Of a stretch of 64,000 nt of DNA, positions 56,601-64,000 are shown one piece after another (position 1 is the stretch's first letter; the number at the start of each line of letters is the position of its first letter). The DNA is taken from positions 33,205,819 through 33,269,818 of the forward strand of contig NC_084924.1 in the NCBI RefSeq assembly GCF_958298935.1. The letters run 5' to 3'. The position numbers and the translations under genes are program-made. This DNA is from Phragmites australis (lineage: Eukaryota > Streptophyta > Magnoliopsida > Poales > Poaceae). The notes under the pieces are model-generated. The model was given only the letters and a program-made list of their open reading frames with translations, made no database searches and was not told the origin of the DNA.

Positions 56601-59117
56601 GTGCCGTCTAAAGCTTGACCACTTATATGTTTGTAATTGTATTATTAGATTTGTCGCTAGAAATGCATCCATAATATTATAGTTTTTCATTATATCTTAA
56701 TATGAAGTTATTAAAATTAATGGTCAAAGTCACATCTCGAAGACCGTGAAAAGTCAAAAACGTAAAGTAAAAAAGAACAGAAATAGTAAATGATTAAAAA
56801 CTGTGATTTATTTTTTGAAACTTCGCTTCACTTTATCATCAATATGTACACTTGCTAACTCCAACCTTAGCTCAGCTGTAATTTTCCTTTTGTTTTAATG
56901 AGAAGTGTATTGATACATTACTTTTGGTTAAACATATGTTGCTCCCAGGGTGTTATTGAACGTAGCAAGCCTAGGGGTGCCAGAGATCAAAATGCTGATG
57001 AGGTGGAAAAGGCCAAGGCTTGTCAACTTGAATTTGGGAGTTACTGTCTCTGGTCCATAGAACACAAAGAAGTTATGAAAGATGCCATAGTGAAAAGACT
57101 GAAAGATCAGCTATTTGTAGCCCGGTCTTACTACCCAAGCATTGCCAAACTTAAAGGAAAGGAGGCATTGTCTCGTGAATTGAAGCAAAATATTCAAGAA
57201 CATGAGAGGGTTCTCAGTGAATCCATTGTTGATGCTGATCTACCATCCTTGTGAGTATTTATCATTCATGATTATCGTTTTCACGTCTACTGTGTTTCAT
57301 GGTTGATCTTATAACTTGAAACTATGAAAGGCTTGCTTATGTCTGCATTACATAGGTTCTCTTGCAGACAAAATTTGGCTGAAAATCCTACTTTTGATTA
57401 ATTGCATTCCAGCACTCTTCTTTCAAGATGTTTTTTTTTAACCTGTGTATGTTTTGTGAGTGTAAATATTGAATTCACGCCGTTAAAGAAATGAAACTAA
57501 GCTTGAGCCAAAAATAATTTACCAATCACGATGCTGTGTTGATTTTAACATTTGAATAATACTTGACATGTGCTTTCAGTATCAAAAAGAAGATAGAGAA
57601 GATGGACCAATCAATAGCAAGAGCTAAATCATGCACTGTGGATTGTAACAATGTCGACAGAAAGCTTCGCCAGATTCTTCATATGACAGAGGATGAATCT
57701 CATTTTCATATGAAGCAGAGTGCATACCTATACAACCTTGGTGTTCACACCATGCCCAAAAGTCATCATTGTCTTAATATGAGATTGACAGTAGAATATT
57801 TTAAATCCACTCCATTGGATTCAGATGACTCTCCTGTCCATAAGTTTAACATTCCAGACCATAGGCACTATGTTATATTATCTAAAAATGTTCTTGCAGC
57901 TTCTGTTGTCATCAACTCAACTGTTAGTAGTTCTGAGGTATGCAAACAGTGTTTTACACTTCTATGCTAGGAGCACATCTTCTGGCCTCAGCATTGCTGA
58001 TGTTCTTTTTGGCCTTTTGCAGGATACCAAGAATGTAGTCTTTCATGTACTTACTGATGCTCAAAATTTCTATGCCATGAAACACTGGTTTGCAAGAAAC
58101 TCCTACAGGGAATCAGCTGTCGATGTTATCAACTATGAACAAATTATTTTGGAGAGTTACCCTGATTTTGGCACCCAGCAGTTATATTTACCCGAGGAAT
58201 TTCGTGTTTTCATCAGTAGCTTTGAGTGGCCTACTGAAAAGACTAGAATGGAGTATTTATCAGTGTTCAGTCATTCACATTTCTTTATTCCGGAAATATT
58301 CAAAGATTTAAAAAAGGTAATTGTGTTGGATGATGATGTGGTTGTTCAACGTGATCTCTCTTTCTTGTGGAATCTTGATATGGGAGATAAGGTTAACGGT
58401 GCTGTCAAATTTTGTGGTCTGAGACTTGGCCAATTGAGGAACCTTCTGGGTAGGGCAATCTATGATCCACAGTCTTGTGCATGGATGTCTGGGGTAAATG
58501 TGATTGCTTTGGACAAATGGAGAGAGCATAATGTTACAGAGAGTTACCTGCAACTACTGAGGAAGGTTGGTTTCTTTCTCATCCCGCCATTGTTTAAATT
58601 CTAAATCATGACTTCAAGTAGGACTGCTTATCTAGTTATTTTATTCCAGAAGTTCTAGCTAGCAAGTTTGCTGACTACCACGAAATCATGACCTATTATG
58701 ATACTTGAGCTTTTGAGTGCTTTAAATTAATTTTGGCATCAACATTTGGAAAATACATTTCTTTGTTCTATAAATATTGCATGAACTGATCAATTTTTTA
58801 TTTTTTATTTTACTTTTATTTTGTTATAGTTTGGAAACAGTGACGATGAGGCTTCACTACGAACTGCAGCTTTGCCTATAAGCTTGCTTTCCTTCCAGCA
58901 TCTTGTATATCCTCTTGATGAGACGTTGACTTTATCTGGACTTGGATATGACTATGGTATTGACGTAGAAGTTGCCCAGAGTTCTGCTGCATCATTGCAC
59001 TACAATGGTAATATGAAACCGTGGCTTGAGTTGGGTATACCGAACTATAGGAAGTACTGGAAGAGGTTTCTTACACGAGATGAGCGATTCATGGATGAGT
59101 GCAATGTAAGTCCATAG
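53650..59117 (+). CDS. GAUT7: GAUT7-type galacturonosyltransferase family protein (GT8), 9 exons
   Basis: Exons: 53650-53767, 54013-54041, 54170-54280, 55696-55783, 56450-56523, 56949-57250, 57580-57937, 58023-58565 and 58830-59117. All introns are GT-AG and the phases agree, giving 636 residues. The N-terminus is KRRR plus one membrane segment (about 16-34), a type II Golgi anchor. A variable, charged stem follows (about 40-150), then a helical region and the GT8 domain: an LDDDVVVQ metal-binding DXD at 463-465, and HYNGNMKPWLELGIP near 598. The stem, the CQLEFGSYCLW motif and the overall length match Arabidopsis GAUT7 (about 620 residues) better than other GAUTs. In Arabidopsis, GAUT7 anchors GAUT1 in the Golgi complex that makes pectic homogalacturonan. 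A GTG 12 bp upstream is in frame, but the ATG at 53650 is the better start. Exon 5 has a weak donor (ACA|GTACTG). Confidence 0.93.
54605..55171. mobile_element. 567-bp insertion in GAUT7 intron 3, flanked by 12-bp direct repeats
   Basis: Perfect copies of cttataaaaaaa at 54593-54604 and 55172-55183 flank a GC-rich segment that differs in composition from the intron. The interior has repeated ctgatcg, tgcccaacg and gatcatctgcc words. No terminal inverted repeat, poly-A tail or coding domain is obvious, so the class is open. Confidence 0.5.
56564..56786. mobile_element. Stowaway-type MITE in GAUT7 intron 5
   Basis: 223 bp with inverted ends CTACCACCGTTCTTTTTTAC and, in reverse complement, CTATTTCTGTTCTTTTTTAC, flanked by TA at 56562-56563 and 56787-56788. 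The ends resemble the CTCCCTCCGTTC Stowaway terminus, and TA is the Tc1/mariner target. Confidence 0.8.
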
Positions 59118-60260
59118 TGCACTTGGACCTGGGAGCCAGAGCATTTGACAGTAGATTGTTAGTCTACTGCTTCTGTACTATATACCAAGAGGACGAGCAC
59201 TTCCATCAGTCAGTAGCCATCAATTTTGACAGAGTAGATCCAACACCATCTGTTCATTAAATTAGTGAGCTCGATGGATGGTTTTTTCTGCAGTTAGAGA
59301 AGTTAGTCTTATGTTTGAAGGATAATGAAGTAGACAACGATGATGTGTGGTGGCGAGGCTTCAGGTAAGAGGGAGCACCACACTCACCATCTAGATTATG
59401 AGACAGGATGATCGGTGAGGGATTGCGGCACCTTAATTGAAATTGGTGCTTTCTGCCTCATTGATGCAAGTTATTTTTTTCCCTTTTTTTCTTTTGACCC
59501 CTCTTCCTTTGTCCTTCTGTCAATAAGGGCATACACAGGTTAAATTCAAATTCTTTGTTCTTAGTTGTTGCACATTGATTGTTCTACCATTATTATGTTG
59601 ATGGAAAGTATATTATGATGTCAGAAACTCATCAAATACCAAACGAGATTGACAGCTGTTCTGTTTGAATATTCATCCATTTCCTCATGCTCCAGCAATT
59701 TCTTTTCCGTTTTCATATTTTGGGATTTGCTGTGTTTGCGAATCGGTGTTACTGTCCACATCTATGATGATGCACTATGTGGCGAGACTTGGGGACTTGC
59801 TATTAGAGCTTAAGAGTGCTAATCCGCCCACTATCAGCTATATGTTACCCTGATGCTAATCCGCTATATCCTGGCTATCGGCTATTTGTTACCTTGACAG
59901 ATGCTCTTGAACCATGCTGCGATATAATCTTGTGAAACTGTAAGACAGGCTAACTTCAAGGTGGCAATCAGCATGACTCAGAAGTAATTGTATGATTAGT
60001 CTTTTTAACTTGCGAGTGCAAGTAGTATGTCAAACTGGAAAGTGGACATCCTCGTCCATAACCTTGTATAAGCGACTTAAACAGGTCTAGTGCTGCCTTG
60101 CTGACTTGGTATCCATGGGAGACTATATGCTGATGTGGCATTGAGGAATGTCTCCATCATCTTGCTCCTCTCTCCATTTCCCCTTGAGGTGGATGCTAAG
60201 TTTGTTTATTCACCATTCTCTCTCCATGGCATTGTTCCTAGCTACGACTACATCTCTCTA
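59118..60260. other. 3' flank of GAUT7
   Basis: Probably 3' UTR in its first few hundred bases; no polyadenylation site can be placed with confidence. Nothing else recognised. Confidence 0.45.
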
Positions 60261-60261
60261 G

Positions 60262-61958
60262 ATTGGTGCTAATTTGAGTTTTAGTGATTAATGATAACAA
60301 AATCATTATGACTAACTTGTTTTATGAAGGATCATTGAGAGTTAGGTCACAGTGACGGTTCTTGAGAATTCTCAATCCTAATATTGGTTTTCATGGTGAT
60401 TGTCAAAGGATATGAGCGAAGATTAAAGACTATAAGTGTCATAAGCAGTTGATTTGACACTTACAAGTAGATATGTTCTTTGTTTTTCCTTTGCCGGTAC
60501 TATAAAGGGGTTGAAGATAGTAGTCTAACCTAGTTGGAGACTAACTTGTTTTATGAAGGATCATTGAGAGTTAGGTCACAGTGACGGTTCTTGAGAATTC
60601 TCAATCCTAATATTGGTTTTCATGGTGATTGTCAAAGGATATGAGCGAAGATTAAAGACTATAAGTGTCATAAGCAGTTGATGTTGACATTTACAAGTAG
60701 ATATGTTCTTTGTTTTTTCTTTGCCCGTACTATAAATGGGTTGAAGATAGTAGTCTGACCTAGTTGGAGCTAGAGAGGTATTTATGATGCACAACGGTTG
60801 AGTTTAGCACTAGGTAGTTCAGTTGAAGCCTAATAAAGTGAAGAAGTCAAAACCGGGACAAATATTAGATTGAATTGGATGTCCCTAGATTTTTTATAGT
60901 CATCATATGATGTGGTGATGCGGTGAGGCTTGATAGATGGGCAACCTCTTTGAAGATTCAGATGATGCGGTCACCACATAATGCGATGGCCTATGGTTCG
61001 GTGCACCATAAGTTTGTTTCAGAGGTTGCAACTCGGGGAGACCAGAGCTAAATCACTGCATGATGTAGTGGTTGAAGTCACCATATTTTGCGGTGCACCA
61101 TTCTTCTTTCTTAGAGAGCTCCCAGAGAGTTTGGGAAAACTTGGAGATTGAAGACGGACATCCACCGCATGACGTAGTGAGTTCTATGGAACAATAATAG
61201 CTAGTTTTTATGAACGTTGGAGTTCCTACTCACCGCATGATGCAGTGGCCCACAACATAATACGATGACTCAAGATTCTGCAGTACGTGAATAGTGCTAG
61301 TTTTTCAATAGGGCTACAAATACCTCTTCACTTGCTGCATTGAAGCCCTCTTGGCTGGTTGGTGAGTGTATACACTTCATCAGAGAGTCAAGAGGAAGAA
61401 GAAGCACTTAAGTGATTTGCAAGTTTTTTAATTGAAGATTAATGACATCATTAGTGCTAGGAGAGTAGCCAGTGTACACCCATTCATCTCTTTGGCTTAG
61501 ATTAGGTCAAGTGAGGTCTTTGGCTTGTTACTTTTAGTTGCTATCATCACCTAGATGGATTGGTGGTGTTTGATCTTGGTGAGTTTCATGGTGATGATGT
61601 GTTGAACCCCCAAAATGATGATGCGTCGGTTTGGAGTCCACCAATCTAGAGTGGAGAAGGACTACCGATAGAGAGTGTTTGGTCCTTACACAGATCAAGA
61701 TGGAACTAGACCCTTGTCCTGTTCTTTATATTTGAGCATTACCTTCTTGTATTTAATTTGTGCAATTTACATCTATAGAATTGCCATGCTAGACTAGGAA
61801 TGGAATTAGGATGCAAAACTTTACGCGTTGGATATACTCACTAGAAATCTAGAGCACATATATAGGTTAAGTTTGTTCTAATTCCTTACTCTTAGTTTCT
61901 AATTGTTGGAAAAGTTTTTAGAACCCAATTGACCCCACCTTGGGATCTTGATCCTTTA
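60262..61958. mobile_element. Sirevirus-type LTR, probably solo
   Basis: It opens with gtgattaatgataacaaaatc, a word typical of Sirevirus LTR starts, and ends with a ccccaccttgggatcttgatcc block typical of their ends. In between are repeated palindromic words (caccgcatgatgcggtg variants, 60910-61260). No gag or pol follows, and no target duplication was identified, so the borders are approximate. Confidence 0.55.
60310..60769. repeat. 229-bp tandem duplication in the LTR
   Basis: 60310-60538 and 60539-60769 are nearly identical (a handful of substitutions and small indels). The high identity suggests a recent event compared with the decay elsewhere. Confidence 0.93.
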
Positions 61959-61959
61959 A

Positions 61960-63243
61960 CTAAGCTGGTATAAAATATTTAATTTTATTGCTAAAGTGAA
62001 GTTAGCACTGATAGCAAGCCTTAGCATCAGCATCATGCATTCTAACATTGGCAACAATATTTACACCTCTTAGCATTGATGCTAAATCATTTTTCTCTTT
62101 CTTAGCTTCTCACTAGCACCCATGACATGCCTCCTCTTTTTTTATTACGCGGATGACACACACACACACACACACATTATACACACCAGCGAGTGCACAT
62201 CTTATCACACACCTACATATAAAACTATTAAAGCACTCGCTTCTGTGCAAATCATGGGCACTAGGATTTAAACTCTAGTGGATGGAGTTGTACTCTCACG
62301 TCTCCAACATCACACCAAGAGGTGGTTCTTGATGTGCGTGTTCTTAACCACCACCCCTGCCCTCTCTCACCTTTTTTCCTCTTAGCCTCTGCAATCATCA
62401 CTGCAAAATCAAATAAGAAACTAAATAAAATATTATACTATTTTGTAGTATCCACCTTGCAATTTAATGAGCCCACAATGTTATCTACTCAATCTTTCAT
62501 ATTGAAATAGATGAAGTCATTTGAAATGAGGATTATATGTGATGTAAGAATTCAACAAAGTTAACATGATCAACTAACTAGCTCGTACAATCACAAGTTA
62601 GCCCTTACATCTTAGAATTGGCAAAGAACCAAAGCAATTGGTAGACTGGTTGGGTGGCCTGATCCGAGTATATCGGTTGGGGGTCTATCAACCTATTGTA
62701 GAGTGACTTCCCGATTGGTGTACAATAATAACTGTACTCCACAAGAACCGGTTCGACAAAGGCAACTATTGTGAGCCGCTTCAAGTGACAATTGCCACCC
62801 TTCTGGGGACTATCTGAATGCTAAGCGTAGCAACGAAGGACAAGACAAAAGCATTCCAACACAAGCCTCGATATTCTACAAATTTAGCATTCTGACACAA
62901 GCCACGAAATTCTATATATTTAGGCCCCATGTAGTAGATTTCTTTGAATTAATAGGTTTATCATTTCACAAAGAGTGTATTGAATAGAACAACTACAATG
63001 GATATACACTAAATTGCTAAAATCATGGGGTAATTATAGTTGAATTTGCAAAAATGGATCAATGCCTGAATGTATTATGTCGATACAGATAGAAGGAAAT
63101 ATAGGAAGATGCAAATCCTATATTACAGGAATAAAAAATATGTGTACAAATCCATGTAGAACTAATTATCCAATTAACACCTTAGCCAAGATGAAATAAA
63201 TAGTTATAACACAAAAGCACATTGCTAAGGTCATTGATTTTCA
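61960..63243. other. Intergenic or retroelement LTR, no gene recognised
   Basis: AT-rich with an AC microsatellite (62156-62176). The right end (gattttca|atcttccc at 63243) looks like an LTR border of the element that follows, but its left border could not be found. Confidence 0.35.
62156..62176. repeat. AC dinucleotide microsatellite
   Basis: About ten AC units. Confidence 0.95.
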
Positions 63244-64000
63244 ATCTTCCCTTTTTTTGGCAATTAATGACAACACCAACCAAAGCAAGAGATAAAAATA
63301 GAATTAATTAGAACTACTTGCTTGGATGCATGATAAGAGCAAGAATTGAAGATACCAATTGAAAATACAATGAAATATGCATATACCTTTGCTTACCTCA
63401 ATCTTACCTATTTCTTTTATCTTTCATCCCTTTTATGGTTATAATGAATATAAGGCTCTCCCTTAATACGTTGATCATTTCTTCTCTCCCTTTGGTCCAA
63501 TCATGCAAGTGCTCCTGATACCAAATTGAAATGAACCTTACTTCTTTTGGTCACAATGATTCTCTCTCTTTGAATTCAAATACCAAAATGGAAAACATAA
63601 AAAGCACAAGGATGAGCTTGACAAATCATGATCCTTCGGATGTAGATGGCATATGAATCAAAACTCATGAAGCCTTGTAACATAGACTGAACTCCCCCTA
63701 AAAGTTGTGCATACATATAGTGGAATACACAATTCAACATTTAAGTCAAGTGACGAAATTTAAGCTATAGTATGGAAGGTAGCTAGATAAATGATACGGA
63801 TGATAATGACGATAAAAGTGGTGCAAAAATTGATTCCTTGATGGTGAGTGTGACCAAATCTCTTGCTAAAGATTACATCATCGTCGTCGTCATCGCTTAA
63901 GCTTGAGATTGATGCTTGATCATCCTCTACATCCACTCACTTGACAATACTTGTGAGTGCCTTTTCTCTCTCCCTTTCCTACTCTTCTCATTCTTTTTTT
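63244..64000 (-). mobile_element. Sirevirus-like internal region, minus strand, cut by window end
   Basis: It starts with atcttcccttttttggcaattaatgac, equivalent to the polypurine tract and internal start at 35139-35160. A TAGGGGGAGT purine motif (minus) lies at 63691-63700, like 35927-35936. The end (63880-63930) has a gag-like acidic stretch in reverse (cgtcgtcgtcatcgcttaagc). The rest lies beyond the window. Confidence 0.5.

Noticed and set aside
60262..63243. Host gene downstream of GAUT7
   Set aside because: Only short frames; the sequence pattern is LTR-like, with palindromic words and a tandem duplication.
1..64000. CRISPR arrays, bacterial operons or organelle insertions
   Set aside because: Tandem repeats here lack regular unique spacers, and all genes are of plant nuclear or transposon type. 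No plastid or mitochondrial gene was recognised.

Overview
This is plant nuclear DNA, almost certainly from a grass (Poaceae). It carries Tat-type Ty3/gypsy and Sirevirus-like Ty1/copia retrotransposons, CACTA, hAT and Mutator-like DNA transposons and MITEs, plus one intron-rich host gene with short GT-AG introns. The species cannot be fixed from the window. Nearly all long reading frames are fragments of decayed transposons. The one clearly intact host gene is a GAUT7-type galacturonosyltransferase-family gene: 9 exons, 53650-59117, + strand, 636 codons, with every splice junction in frame.

Layout. 1-14589: a decayed Tat gypsy element on the minus strand, cut by the left window edge, with a second Tat element (552-6661, duplicated target gaatg) inserted in its 3' non-coding region. 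14590-19111: intergenic DNA with a MITE, a 45-bp tandem duplication and one copy (Y1) of a duplicated segment. 19121-26683: a Pack-MULE-like element with an eroded 9-bp target duplication, carrying GC-rich gene-like fragments and split by a copia element (19479-25874). 26710-28690: duplicated segments X1 and Y2. 28703-29503: a MITE and AT-rich repeat. 29526-31485: a foldback element with arms of about 700 bp. 32038-32574: an apparent DUF1995 gene fragment.

33423-52205 is one insertion nest four levels deep. A hAT element (8-bp duplication) lies in segment X2. In it sits a gag-only Sirevirus-like copia element (33459-48350, 5-bp duplication with one mismatch). In that sits a CACTA element (36725-45051, 3-bp duplication atg). 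In that sits a Tat solo LTR (39233-40664, 5-bp duplication cccac). The uninterrupted paralogue X1 preserves the unoccupied hAT site, which confirms the outermost level.

52441-59400 is the genic island: GAUT7 promoter and 5' leader, with short overlapping upstream ORFs and a GGT/GGC repeat, then the gene. A Stowaway MITE sits in intron 5 and a 567-bp insertion in intron 3. Downstream are a Sirevirus-type LTR with an internal 229-bp tandem duplication (about 60262-61958) and, at the right edge, the start of another minus-strand Sirevirus-like internal region. I see no new multi-gene system. The most unusual material is the fully resolvable nest, the foldback element, and the solo LTR carrying five 73-bp repeats built as palindromes around G-box/ABRE-like cores.
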